Of a stretch of DNA of 64,000 bases, positions 53,400 to 62,141 are shown one piece after another. The stretch is taken from NCBI RefSeq assembly GCF_030816155.1, contig NZ_JAUSXR010000001.1, positions 3,162,001-3,226,000 on the forward strand. The letters run 5' to 3'. The translations under genes were made by a program, and so were the position numbers. The stretch's first letter is position 1. The number at the start of each line of letters is the position of its first letter. The DNA comes from Arthrobacter woluwensis (GTDB lineage: Bacteria > Actinomycetota > Actinomycetes > Actinomycetales > Micrococcaceae). The notes under the pieces were generated by a model. It made no database searches and was not told the origin of the DNA. It saw nothing but the letters and a program-made list of their open reading frames with translations.

Positions 53400-54737
53400 A
53401 TGACCGAGCACTTCCACAGCCACCACAGGACCCCCGCGGAGGCGGGTCCCGGGGGTATCCAGCCTCTGGATCTTCCGGCCGGCACCGGGCGGCCGCAGCA
53501 CTCGCGGCGCTCGGTGGTCAGGGCGGCCGCGTGGTCGGTCCCGGTGATCGCGGCGGCTGTGGCGGCCCCGGCCGCCGTCGCGAGCGCGGCTCCCGGGCTC
53601 ATGCTGACCGGGGTGCCGGGCGTCGTCGTCGCAGGGGCACTGGTGAAGAGTGTGATCACGACGGCGACGGCGACCGGCGGGCAGGACGTCGCGGTGACGC
53701 TGCCGGCCGGCTTCGCCTGGGTGGACGGCGCGGGCGGCGCGGGCCTGCCACGCGTGGTCGGGCGAGGAGACGGCGCGTTCACCGTGCCGCCGTTCCGGGC
53801 CGGAACCGTTGCCGGGACCGCGTCGGTGACGGCGGAGATCCGGGGGACCAGCGCCACGGCGACGGCGGTCCTGACCGTGGAGGCGGTGTACTCGATGGCC
53901 CTCCTCGGCGGCACCAACGCCATCGGCGACGGCCCCGACGAGTTCCGTGCCGATTTCACGGCGATCGTCCCGCGCGGCGTGCGCCCCCGGCGTCTCGAGT
54001 ACCTCTTCTACCCGGAGGCCGGCACCGGCTGGACGGCCCTGAGTCCGACCGCTCCCCCGACCGGCCAGCGCTACGACGTGGTGCACGCCCAGCGCCTGGA
54101 CGACGACTTCGAGCGGATCTTCCTCTCAGCCCGGGGCGACGCAGACGTTCCCAACGCCCCGTTCGGCTCCTACTCGTGGCCGATCCGCGCCACCTGGCCC
54201 GACGGCACCGTGACCACGCTGTCCATGCCATTCGAGCACGTCCACTTCGGCAGCGACGGCCGGCCCCTCGGCGTCAACGCCTGGGACACCATCACCTCCG
54301 GCGTGCCGGGATATCCGGGCCCCGATTCCCAGACCGGCTGGGGCAACGTCATCGACGCGGGCTCGGACGGGCTGATCGACGGCAACCGCTTCTTCGTCGG
54401 CGCGAAGACCTCCGGGCGCACTCCCGCGCGGGGCAACGACCGGACCACCTCAGTGTTCTTCCAGTTCGTCCACGAATCCGGCACCGCCGCCTCCATCACC
54501 CCCGCACCGCGCGCGCTGACCGTCCCGAACTACGTCTCCGACGCCTCCGGCGTGTACCTCGGAGCCACCCTCGGCTCATTCCGCCTCGACCTGCCGGGCT
54601 ACTGGAAGCTGCTCGTCTGGCCCCAGAGCAGCAACTCGCAGCCGGGCAACCCCGCCACCCCCGACGGCGTCGCGTGGGACCCCGCCACCGAACCCGGCCA
54701 TCAGCTCGGCTCGGTCTTCTACCGGCTCACTCCTTGA
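53400..54737 (+). CDS. Tat-exported hypothetical protein
   Basis: 445 residues, no family recognised. The N-terminus carries a twin-arginine signal: RR at 36-37 in HSRRSVVRAAAW, an Ala-rich helix and a cleavage site near VASAAPG. The mature part is beta-rich. Residues 65-165 look like an immunoglobulin-type domain of Val/Thr/Ala strands (VTLPAGFAWVDGAGG), and 165-445 hold Trp/Tyr/Gly-rich text such as GNVIDAGSDGLIDGNRFFVG. Folded export via Tat hints at a cofactor or fast folding. AGGAGCC precedes the ATG. A family E hairpin follows. Confidence 0.7.
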   Translation: MTEHFHSHHRTPAEAGPGGIQPLDLPAGTGRPQHSRRSVVRAAAWSVPVIAAAVAAPAAVASAAPGLMLTGVPGVVVAGALVKSVITTATATGGQDVAVTLPAGFAWVDGAGGAGLPRVVGRGDGAFTVPPFRAGTVAGTASVTAEIRGTSATATAVLTVEAVYSMALLGGTNAIGDGPDEFRADFTAIVPRGVRPRRLEYLFYPEAGTGWTALSPTAPPTGQRYDVVHAQRLDDDFERIFLSARGDADVPNAPFGSYSWPIRATWPDGTVTTLSMPFEHVHFGSDGRPLGVNAWDTITSGVPGYPGPDSQTGWGNVIDAGSDGLIDGNRFFVGAKTSGRTPARGNDRTTSVFFQFVHESGTAASITPAPRALTVPNYVSDASGVYLGATLGSFRLDLPGYWKLLVWPQSSNSQPGNPATPDGVAWDPATEPGHQLGSVFYRLTP

Positions 54738-54756
54738 ACTCGCCTCCTGAACTCGC

Positions 54757-54817
54757 CGCGAGAGAACAGCTGGTGCCCCTTCCCGGCGCGGGAAAGGGCA
54801 CGAGCTGTTCCTTCGCG
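54757..54817. repeat. long hairpin, family E copy 2
   Basis: Arms CGCGAGAGAACAGCTGGTGC onward (54757-54784) and the near-mirror 54790-54817 around a short GC loop; same core as 49336-49396. It lies between two convergent genes, 20 bp behind the first stop. Confidence 0.87.
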
Positions 54818-54834
54818 AGCCGGGCAGGGAGCGG

Positions 54835-55522
54835 TCAGGGCGCGGTGCGGCGGAGCAGCGCGACGCCCGTGACCAGCTCCCAGGCGATGATCGTGTAGAC
54901 CGACCCCCGTTCCCAGACGCCGTCCGGCAGCCAGGTGTGGGTCGTCAGGAGCACGGCGAACACGAAACCCGCCGCGCCCAAGGACCGTGCTGATCCTCCG
55001 GTACAGCGCGCCGCCGGGCTGGTCCCGGAACGCGAGCGCGTCTCCGGTCCCCGCCACGAGTGCCGCGGCATTGCCGGCCCCGATGGCCGCCACGGCCCCC
55101 AGGCCGTGGAACAGCATCAGCCCGTTGGCCGCGTTCTCCGGTGAGCCGTGCACCAGACCCACCACGGCGATGCCGGCGGAGTGCACGAGGAGAAGGGCGA
55201 AGAGGGCGCCGCGGCGCCGTCGTCGGCCGGCATCCGCGGCGAGGAGCGCGACGACGGCGAGGGTGATCAGCAGTCCCTCGCCGATGAAGCCGGCGTTCAT
55301 CACTTCGGCGAGGCGGGACTCCATCGCCCGGCCCTCGAAGACTCCCCCGGCAGGGACGCCGAGGTCACTGATGTAGTTCCGCGCGTAGTCGTAGCCGGGG
55401 AAGCCGAGCGCGGCGATCGTCTCGCAGAACAAGTACCAGCACGCGGCCAGGACGAACAGGACCGCGGCGGCGCGCACGGCGGGACGGGACAGGGATGGCG
55501 GAGCAGCCTGGGATGAGGACAC
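54835..55522 (-). pseudogene. DUF998 family membrane protein, frame broken once
   Basis: About 228 residues after repair, six hydrophobic helices. The DUF998 opening is AACWYLFCETIAALGFPGYD with YISDLGVP after it; middle helices include GEGLLITLAVVALLA and GLMLFHGLGAVAAIGAGNAA. After one extra G in a GGG run near 54987 the last third continues in the next frame (AAGFVFAVLLTTHTWLPDGV to the stop). GTG 55522 is chosen because GGAAGGA lies upstream. The function of DUF998 proteins is unknown. Confidence 0.78.
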
Positions 55523-55604
55523 GACCGGACTTCCTTCCACGAGGGCGGCGGCCCGCCCGTTCAGGGACAGGGGCTCAGTATTCGAGGGCTCAGAACCCGG
55601 GGGC

Positions 55605-56069
55605 TCAGTACTCGCCCTTGATCACGAAGTATGAGCCGCGGATCTCCCCGGCCAGCTTCGACTTCTGGCGGGCGAACTTGAAGCGGGACGCCAGCTCCTC
55701 CGGGACCTCCATGCCCTGGGAGAGCTTGAAACCCACGGCCCGCTTCCCGCCGTCCTCCAGCGTGTACATCACGTTGAGGACCAGGCCCGATTCGTAGATG
55801 ACGTAGTCCATGCGGATCCCGTCCACCTCGAAGGAGGAGACCTCCAGCGGCGTGGAGGCGATGACGATCTCCCGTTCCTCCCGCAGGATGCGGTTCACGC
55901 GCTCCAGGACCTCGGGCGCGTCAGCGGCGGGCTGGACGGTGAAGACGTGGTCGTACTTGTTCTTGAAGTACCGGGCCTCATTCGCCCGCAGGCCGGCGAG
56001 CGCGTCCACGACGGGCGAGGACTCCAGACCGGTGGTGGAGACGTTGACGAAATCCACGATGTACGACAT
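55605..56069 (-). CDS. conserved hypothetical protein
   Basis: 154 residues, no family I can name. Soluble, alpha-beta mix: MSYIVDFVNVSTTGLESSPV, NEARYFKNKYDHVFTVQPAA, VNRILREEREIVIASTPLEV, then VVFEVDG-like strands and the basic end FKFARQKSKLAGEIRGSYF. AGGAGG stands five bases before the ATG, so it is well expressed. It stands alone between the DUF998 gene and the membrane-anchored protein gene. Confidence 0.72.
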   Translation of the reverse strand: MSYIVDFVNVSTTGLESSPVVDALAGLRANEARYFKNKYDHVFTVQPAADAPEVLERVNRILREEREIVIASTPLEVSSFEVDGIRMDYVIYESGLVLNVMYTLEDGGKRAVGFKLSQGMEVPEELASRFKFARQKSKLAGEIRGSYFVIKGEY

Positions 56070-56139
56070 GAGACCTCCTGGGATCGGTTGACTACAGCAA
56101 CCATAGCGAACCGGAGTGACGGATCCGTCGCGGGGAGAC

Positions 56140-56176
56140 ACCAGGGGCCCTCCGGCACTGCCGGAGGGCCCCTGGT
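56140..56176 (-). terminator. terminator hairpin behind the 511-residue membrane-anchored gene
   Basis: Perfect 18-bp stem ACCAGGGGCCCTCCGGCA/TGCCGGAGGGCCCCTGGT with a one-base centre, seven bases behind the stop at 56184. Confidence 0.75.
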
Positions 56177-56183
56177 ATGGGAA

Positions 56184-57719
56184 TCACTGTTTGACGCAGT
56201 TCTCCGCGAACCGGTCGTCCTTCACACAGGGTTCAATCGCGACCATGAACCGTGCGCTGAAGTCGGCCACGGTGCCGAGCGGGCTCGCCAGCCAGCCGCC
56301 GCCCTCCTTGACGGCCACGAGCGGGGCGGTGTCCAGCCCGATGTTGCGCAGCAGTTCGACGTCCTTGAGGCAGCCGCCCCGCTTCTCGGCGTCGCCGAAA
56401 CCACCGAGCGGTGTCATCCAGACACAGCTGTCGGCAATCTGGAGAGCGGCGCCTCCAGCGCCGTTACGGCTCTTGATCTCGGCGCCGAGCTTCAGGTTGA
56501 TGCGCGCGACGTCGCCGTCCACCTTCGCGTCGCCGCCCGCCTCCTGCACCGTGAACTCGAGCTGACGCAGCGAGCGCGAAACGGCCGGGTTCATCAGGGA
56601 GCCGCCGTAGATGGAGACCAGCCGGCGCTCGGCCAGCGGCAGCGTTTCGGCGAAGGGCGTCGGGTCCGCGGCGCCGGACGTGAGCGTCGCCGCCAGCCCG
56701 TCGAACATGCCCTTCGCGGCGGCTTCCGGGGTGTCGAAGCGCTTGGCGTCCACCACACGGGATCCACGGTCAGCCTTGGAGCCGTGCCGGCCCAGCATCT
56801 GACGGCCCAGTTCCGCGCCGGACATCATGGGGCTGATATACCAATCCCCCTCCTTGACGGTGACCAGGCCGAACTGCGTTGCGGGGCCGAGCTGGCGGTG
56901 CAGGGAATCCACGTCGATCGTCAGCGGGAGCATGCGCTTGAGCTGCTCGAGGGACTTCTCCTTCTGCCGCTCCAGCTCCCGCTTGATCTCCTCCTCATCG
57001 GCGCCGGTGGCCTTGGCCCGGTCCCGCGCGCCGGCTTCACTCGCCGTGGACTGCAGCTCGGCGATCTTTTCGGCGTCGCCGTCGATCACGAGACGACCGC
57101 TGGTGATCTCGACGAATGTCACCCCGTCCGCGATCTTCTCCTCGGAGAACGTCAGGGAGTTCTCTTTGACGTTCAGGCTCTGGAAGGCGTCCTGGCTGCG
57201 TTTCAGAGTGTCCAGGCCGCCGCTGGGCTTCAGCTTCGCAGCCTCCTGGGTCACCTGGTTGATGAACTTGGCCTCGCTGGGAGCCATGATCGAGGTCAGC
57301 TTGAGCAGGTCATGTGACCCGATGCCGTCGATGACATTGGTGACCGCGGCCGTGGGCGTGGCGCCCCCGCCCGGTCCCCGGACGAGCGCCCAGAGCCCCA
57401 CCCCTCCGATGCCGAGCACGACGACGAGCGCCGCCACGAGCGCGATGACCAGCCCCTTGCGCGACTTCCGCGGCGGGCGAGGAGCATGGTCCGGCGTCGG
57501 CGGCAGGGCGGGCGCCTGGGTGGGAACGCCGTGCGGCTGCGGAGCCGGGACACCGAACGGTTCGGGCCGGAACCCGTCTACCGGCTCAGGCTGGCCCACG
57601 GGCTCTGGCTGATGCACCGGCTCAGGCTGCTCAACAGGCTCGGGCACCTCGCCCGGGTTCCGGGCCTGTCCGTTCTGCTGCTGGGCAGCGCTGTCCGCTG
57701 CCGGATCGTTCGATGTCAC
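56184..57719 (-). CDS. membrane-anchored protein with Pro-rich cytoplasmic tail
   Basis: 511 residues. Residues 1-85 are a Pro/Glu/Gln-rich tail with repeated PEPVxQPEP units; one membrane helix follows (GLVIALVAALVVVLGIGGVG, about 92-118). The extracellular part (120-511) starts with AAVTNVIDGIGSHDLLKLTS, a DUF4878/NTF2-like opening, and contains two similar halves (VNVKENSLTFSEEKIADGVT and RQLEFTVQEAGGDAKVDGDV), suggesting an internal duplication. It ends with two Cys pairs (SCVW, GGCLKD, EPCVKD, ENCVKQ), likely disulfides. GTG start 57719. Function unknown. Confidence 0.7.
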   Translation of the reverse strand: MTSNDPAADSAAQQQNGQARNPGEVPEPVEQPEPVHQPEPVGQPEPVDGFRPEPFGVPAPQPHGVPTQAPALPPTPDHAPRPPRKSRKGLVIALVAALVVVLGIGGVGLWALVRGPGGGATPTAAVTNVIDGIGSHDLLKLTSIMAPSEAKFINQVTQEAAKLKPSGGLDTLKRSQDAFQSLNVKENSLTFSEEKIADGVTFVEITSGRLVIDGDAEKIAELQSTASEAGARDRAKATGADEEEIKRELERQKEKSLEQLKRMLPLTIDVDSLHRQLGPATQFGLVTVKEGDWYISPMMSGAELGRQMLGRHGSKADRGSRVVDAKRFDTPEAAAKGMFDGLAATLTSGAADPTPFAETLPLAERRLVSIYGGSLMNPAVSRSLRQLEFTVQEAGGDAKVDGDVARINLKLGAEIKSRNGAGGAALQIADSCVWMTPLGGFGDAEKRGGCLKDVELLRNIGLDTAPLVAVKEGGGWLASPLGTVADFSARFMVAIEPCVKDDRFAENCVKQ

Positions 57720-57933
57720 AGTCCTGCTCCGTTCATTCCTTGTCCCCCTGCCCGGAACTACCCGGCGTGCCGGAGATCCGGCGGCCACCCCGTGTCAGAC
57801 GGAGCGGCGACGAGCGGCCCACCGGACGGCCGCGGGATTCCCCGCGGACCGGCCCTCGGCGGGCGGCATCACCACAGTCTCACCGAGTATGCCGCGAGCA
57901 GGCAAACCTGTCATGTCGCAGGATCGGCCCGTA

Positions 57934-59091
57934 TCAGCCCCGCGTGAGCCAGAGGGCCAGGACCGAGGCGACCATCACGAGCGGGGCGGCCACCAGGCCC
58001 AGGCGGACATAGGCGCCCCAGCTGACGCTGACGCCGACCGTCTTGAGGCGGTCGTGCCAGAGGAGCGTGGCCAGGGATGCCCACGGCGTCACGAGGGGCG
58101 CCGTGTTGACGCCGATCAGCAGACTGCCGAGCAGCTGAGGCGAGGTCGCGAACGGCTCCAGGCCCAGATACGCGGGCAGATTGTTGACGGCGTTGGAGCC
58201 CACGGCGCCGCTTCCGGCCATGGCCAGCAGCTGCGGAAGGCCCGAGCCCTGATTGCCGAGACCGGCCAGGACCGTCGTCACGCCGAGCGAATGCACGGAC
58301 TGCACCACCAGGAAGAGGCCGCAGACGAACACGATCAGCGGCCCGGGGAACAGCCGCCAGCTCAGGGAGGCCCGGCGTCGCACGGCGAACACCGCGAGCA
58401 GCACCACCGCGGCGGCACACGCCGGGATCCACGGCTCCAGACCGCTCGTGAGCAGAGGCAGCAGCACGGCGGTCACCACGGCCGAGATCCAGAAGAGCAC
58501 CGTGTCCTCCGGCGGCTTCACGGTCTCGGGGGTGAACGTGCCGCGCAGTTCCTTCCGGAACAGCAGGAAGATGAGGAGCGCCGGAAGCAGGCTGGCGACC
58601 AGCGCCGGCGCCCAGAGCAGCTGCAGGAACCCCCCGGCACTGCCGTCGCCGAGCCGATGGGTGGCGAGCAGATTGCTCAGATTGGACACCGGCAGCCACA
58701 GCGACGCCGTGTTGGCCAGCCAGACGGTGGTCAGGGCGAACGGGAAGGGGCGCAGGCCGGCATGCGACGCCAGGAGGACGACCACGGGCGTCAGGAGCAC
58801 GGCCGTCGTGTCGATCGAGAGGAACGCGGTGCACAGGATGGACAGCAGCACGATCAGGAGCCACAGGAGGACCGTCCGGCCACGGGCCAGGCGGGCCAGG
58901 AGCCCCGAGACCGCGCGGAACACCCCGGCGTCGGCGGCGAGTTCGGCCACCACGGTGATCCCTCCCGCGAACAGCAGCACCGGCAGCACGCGCTCGCCCA
59001 GCGCGAGCGCCTCGGTGGCCGGCAGCACGCCGGTGAGCACCGCGATGCCGCCGAGGAGAAGGAGACCGAAGCCGATCAGGAGAAGTCGCAC
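57934..59091 (-). CDS. ArsB/NhaD-type (SLC13) ion transporter
   Basis: 385-residue membrane protein of the ion transporter superfamily with ten to eleven helices. Signature pieces: LLFAGGITVVAELAADAGVF, FLSIDTTAVLLTPVVVLLA (about 85-104) and NTASLWLPVSNLSNLLATHR, then in the second half GSGAVGSNAVNNLPAYLG and LIGVNTAPLVTPWASLATLL. These Asn-x-x-Ser/Asn loops are the inverted-repeat hairpins of this superfamily. Arsenite, dicarboxylate or sodium are possible substrates; no ars genes lie nearby. GTG 59091 follows TACCAT by six bases and is leaderless. Confidence 0.82.
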   Translation of the reverse strand: MRLLLIGFGLLLLGGIAVLTGVLPATEALALGERVLPVLLFAGGITVVAELAADAGVFRAVSGLLARLARGRTVLLWLLIVLLSILCTAFLSIDTTAVLLTPVVVLLASHAGLRPFPFALTTVWLANTASLWLPVSNLSNLLATHRLGDGSAGGFLQLLWAPALVASLLPALLIFLLFRKELRGTFTPETVKPPEDTVLFWISAVVTAVLLPLLTSGLEPWIPACAAAVVLLAVFAVRRRASLSWRLFPGPLIVFVCGLFLVVQSVHSLGVTTVLAGLGNQGSGLPQLLAMAGSGAVGSNAVNNLPAYLGLEPFATSPQLLGSLLIGVNTAPLVTPWASLATLLWHDRLKTVGVSVSWGAYVRLGLVAAPLVMVASVLALWLTRG

Positions 59092-59097
59092 GTTCTG

Positions 59098-59103
59098 ATG
59101 GTA
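59098..59103 (-). promoter_or_regulatory. -10 hexamer TACCAT of a leaderless gene
   Basis: On the minus strand six bases before the GTG at 59091. Confidence 0.45.
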
Positions 59104-59151
59104 CGGACCCCGGCTCTCGACAGGACACCCGACCCACGTCAGAGTGGATTC

Positions 59152-59779
59152 ATGAGCACCGTGGACACCCGCGCACCCCGGCCCGACGGCCTCAGCACCG
59201 CCCCCGCCGCCTGGGACGAGGTGGAACGCCTCTTCTCCCTCGGCGGGGACGCGGCGGGCTGCTGGTGCCAGTGGTTCAGACTCCGTCCGGCCGAATGGAA
59301 GAGCCACTCGCGCGAAGAGCGCAAGGAACTGCTGCACGGGCAGTTCCTTCAGGACAGCCTGCCGCCGGGGGTGCTGGCGTTCGTCGACGGCGAGGCGGTG
59401 GGCTGGGCGGCAGTGGCCCCGCGCTGCTGTTATCCCCGCGTGGAGCACGTGCAGCTCGTGCAGCGGGCCGACCGCGCTGCCCCCGCCCGAGGACGGCGAG
59501 CACTGGGTGGTGAGCTGCTTCGTGGTGGCGCGGACGCACCGCCGTCGCGGGGTGGCCCGCGCACTGCTGGACGCGGCGGTCGCCTTCGCGGCCGAGCACG
59601 GGGCCGACTGGGTGGAGGGCTACCCGGTGAACACCGCCAGCCGGCCCAAGGCGACGTCCTCGGATCTGTTCCACGGGACGGTGGCGCTCTTCGAGCAGGC
59701 GGGCTTCGAGTCGGTGTACGACGGCGTGCCCGGCCGCGCGCTCATGCGTCGCCGGGCGCGGGAGAACCGGACGGCCTAG
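59152..59779 (+). pseudogene. GNAT family N-acetyltransferase, frame broken once
   Basis: About 208 residues after repair. Before the break: WDEVERLFSLGGDAAGCWCQ, WFRLRPAEWKSHSREERKEL and VDGEAVGWAAVAPRCCYPRV. After it, in the +1 frame: SCFVVARTHRRRGVARALLD, the acetyl-CoA-binding Arg/Gln-x-x-Gly-x-Gly/Ala loop, then AVAFAAEHGADWVEGYPVNT and the end FEQAGFESVYD. The break is one extra C near 59480. Both halves are intact. Its 3' end overlaps the convergent TetR gene by 38 bp. Confidence 0.8.
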
Positions 59780-60404
59780 CCTCGGCCGCGCCTCTCGCCG
59801 CCAGGACCTCGATCCAGGCGACGGACGCCTGAATGGCGAGGGTGAGGCCTTCGGCCACCCGTTCGGACGGCGTCGCGGCGGCGACCGCCTCGTGAAGCGC
59901 CGGCTGCGAGAGCGGGGACGTGAGCCAGAGGGGGTCCGGCGAGACGGCGTCGGCCGCCGAACCGAACACGACGGCGTCGAGCATCGACACCACCGCGACC
60001 CGCTGCCGCGCCGGGACCCCCGCCTCGGCGAGCAGCGCGACCAGCGTCTCGTATACAGCGAGCGTGGGCCGGTCATCCACCATGCGGCCCATCAGGAGCG
60101 GGATCGCAGCGGGGTACTGGGCCACGGCCTCGCGGTACGAGCGGATCCAATGCTCCACGCGCTCCTGCCAGGGGCGGTCCGCGTCCCGCAGCGCGTCGAG
60201 GCTGATCTTCCGGTAGAACCGCTCGCGGAGCGCGTTGATGATCTCGTCCCGCCCGCCGCTGAGGTGGTGATACAGCGACGACGGGTTCACGCCCAGGTGC
60301 TTGCCGATCCCCTGGATGGTGAAGTCATGGTGGCGGTCGATCAGTTCCAGCGCCGCGTCCAGGATGATGTCGCGCGAGAGAAGACGCGTGCGGGGTCTGG
60401 CCAT
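59742..60404 (-). CDS. TetR family transcriptional regulator
   Basis: 220-residue repressor. N-terminal DNA-binding part: LSRDIILDAALELIDRHHDF, TIQGIGKHLGVNPSSLYHHL (about 28-47). The C-terminal part is the TetR_C-like ligand domain (WIRSYREAVAQYPAAIPLLM and onwards). ATG 60404 is the natural TetR start; the frame is open to 60512. It is divergent from the NCS1 permease gene, with a 13-bp dyad in the gap, so it probably represses the permease and dehydrogenase genes. Confidence 0.88.
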   Translation of the reverse strand: MARPRTRLLSRDIILDAALELIDRHHDFTIQGIGKHLGVNPSSLYHHLSGGRDEIINALRERFYRKISLDALRDADRPWQERVEHWIRSYREAVAQYPAAIPLLMGRMVDDRPTLAVYETLVALLAEAGVPARQRVAVVSMLDAVVFGSAADAVSPDPLWLTSPLSQPALHEAVAAATPSERVAEGLTLAIQASVAWIEVLAARGAAEARPSGSPAPGDA

Positions 60405-60443
60405 GGTCCGAGTATTCCAGTTCCCGCCTGCACGGCCTAAAAC

Positions 60444-60456
60444 CAAATGCCATTTG
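60444..60456. promoter_or_regulatory. 13-bp palindrome, probable TetR operator
   Basis: CAAATGCCATTTG, perfect arms around one C, 40 bp upstream of the TetR start in the AT-rich divergent promoter region. Confidence 0.6.
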
Positions 60457-60601
60457 ATTAAAATGTGATCCAGGCCATACCATGGTGAAAACTTTCGTTG
60501 CATACCAGACAACCCGACTCTTCCAGCCCCGCCCGATACGCCGTCATCCCCCTTCTCCCGGACCTCATCTCGCCGGGATCCCTCCCCCTCGAAGGAACGC
60601 C

Positions 60602-62059
60602 ATGACCACCACCCCTTCAGACACCGGCAGCCCCGCCCGGCTCATCGAAGCCCGGTCCATCGACTGGGTCCCGGAGAGCGAACGCCACGGCAAACTCTGG
60701 CACCAGGGCCCGTTGTGGTTCCTGGGCAACTTCCAGTACTTCTCCATCCCCATCGGCTTCATCGGCCCGTCCATGGGGCTCTCCCTCGGCTGGACCGTCG
60801 TGGCGAGCGTCCTGGGCATCGCCGTCGGCACGGTCTTCATGGCCTTCCACGCCTCCCAGGGCCCCACCATGGGCCTGCCCCAACTGATCCAGTCGCGGGC
60901 GCAATTCGGGTACCGCGGCGTCGTGGTCCCGCTCCTCGCCACCCTCTTCACGTACATCGCGTTCAACGTGGCGGACACGGTCCTGCTGAGCGAAGGCCTG
61001 AACAGCTCCTTCGGCTGGAACCCGACGCTGATCGCCATTCTCGCGACGGTGGCCGGCGCGGGCCTGGCGATCTTCGGCCACGACTGGCTGCACAAGGCGT
61101 TCCGCATCCTCCTGTACGTCTCGCTGCCCATCATGACGATCCTGACCATCGGGGTCATCAGCGGCGGCGCCGGCGGGTCCTGGGATGCCTCGCACTACGG
61201 CTTCACCTGGGTCGCGTTCATGGCCCAGTTCGCGGCCTGCGCCGCGTACAACATCACCTACGCCCCCTACGTCTCCGACTACTCGCGGTACCTCCCCACG
61301 AGCACCCCGGCGCGGTCCGTGATCGCCGCCGTCTTCTTCGGCGCCTCCTCCTCGGCCATCTGGCTGATCTCGCTGGGCGCGTGGCTGTCGATCGCCCTCG
61401 GCGCGACCGACGGCCTCGCCGGCCTCCAGACCGCGGGCAACACGATCTTCCCGTCGCTCGGGAACGTGGCCGCGCTGCTCTCGGCGCTCGCCCTGACCGC
61501 CACCATGGGCATGAACGCCTACGGCGGCATGCTCACCGTCCTGACCACGGTCGACTCGATCCGCCCGATCAAGCCCAAGACCACCGCCCGCGTGGTCACG
61601 GTCCTCGGGCTCGCGGTGCTCTGGTACCTGGTGGCCTCCTCGATCAGCTCCGGATCCGTCGCCACGGTCTTCTCCGCGCTGACCCTGATGCTCTACATCC
61701 TGGTCCCGTGGACGGCCACCAACCTGGTCGACTTCTTCGTGGTGCGCCGCGGCCACTACGCCATCGCGGACCTCTTCACACCCAACGGAATCTACGGCGC
61801 CTGGGGCTGGCGCGGGCTCACCGCCTTCGCCATCGGCCTCCTGAGCGAGATCCCCTTCATGGTCCTGCCGACCATCGGCGGCTGGAGCTTCGTGGGCCCG
61901 GTGGCCTCGGCTCTGGGCGACGTCGACATCGCCTGGCTTGTCGGCCTCGCCGTCACCTCGGTGGCGTACTGGCTGCTGGGCCGTTCGCTCGACCTGGCAG
62001 CGGAGGAGAGCGAACGACGCCGGAGCGACGAACAGCTCTCCGGGCAGGGTCCCGCGTAG
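60602..62059 (+). CDS. NCS1 family cytosine/purine/nucleoside permease
   Basis: 485-residue twelve-helix symporter (Transp_cyt_pur). The beginning IDWVPESERHGKLWHQGPLW, FSIPIGFIGPSMGLSLGWTV, and QSRAQFGYRGVVVP (about 98-111) are NCS1 marks, as is YAPYVSDYSRYLPTSTPARS (about 221-240). AAGGAACG precedes ATG 60602. The nucleobase or related ring compound is not identified. It is divergent from TetR and 82 bp before an alcohol dehydrogenase gene on the same strand; together they suggest uptake and oxidation of one compound. Confidence 0.9.
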   Translation: MTTTPSDTGSPARLIEARSIDWVPESERHGKLWHQGPLWFLGNFQYFSIPIGFIGPSMGLSLGWTVVASVLGIAVGTVFMAFHASQGPTMGLPQLIQSRAQFGYRGVVVPLLATLFTYIAFNVADTVLLSEGLNSSFGWNPTLIAILATVAGAGLAIFGHDWLHKAFRILLYVSLPIMTILTIGVISGGAGGSWDASHYGFTWVAFMAQFAACAAYNITYAPYVSDYSRYLPTSTPARSVIAAVFFGASSSAIWLISLGAWLSIALGATDGLAGLQTAGNTIFPSLGNVAALLSALALTATMGMNAYGGMLTVLTTVDSIRPIKPKTTARVVTVLGLAVLWYLVASSISSGSVATVFSALTLMLYILVPWTATNLVDFFVVRRGHYAIADLFTPNGIYGAWGWRGLTAFAIGLLSEIPFMVLPTIGGWSFVGPVASALGDVDIAWLVGLAVTSVAYWLLGRSLDLAAEESERRRSDEQLSGQGPA

Positions 62060-62141
62060 GCGGCGTCCGCCTCCACACCGTTCCGATCACAGCTTGCCGA
62101 CTGCAGCTTTCCGGCTGCTGCCTTCCGATCAGGAGATCACC

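Noticed and set aside
57889..59151. N-terminal extension of the GNAT frame back to 57889
   Set aside because: The upstream part is antisense to the ArsB/NhaD-type transporter and reads as Gln/His/Gly/Arg-rich nonsense; the acetyltransferase begins at the ATG at 59152.
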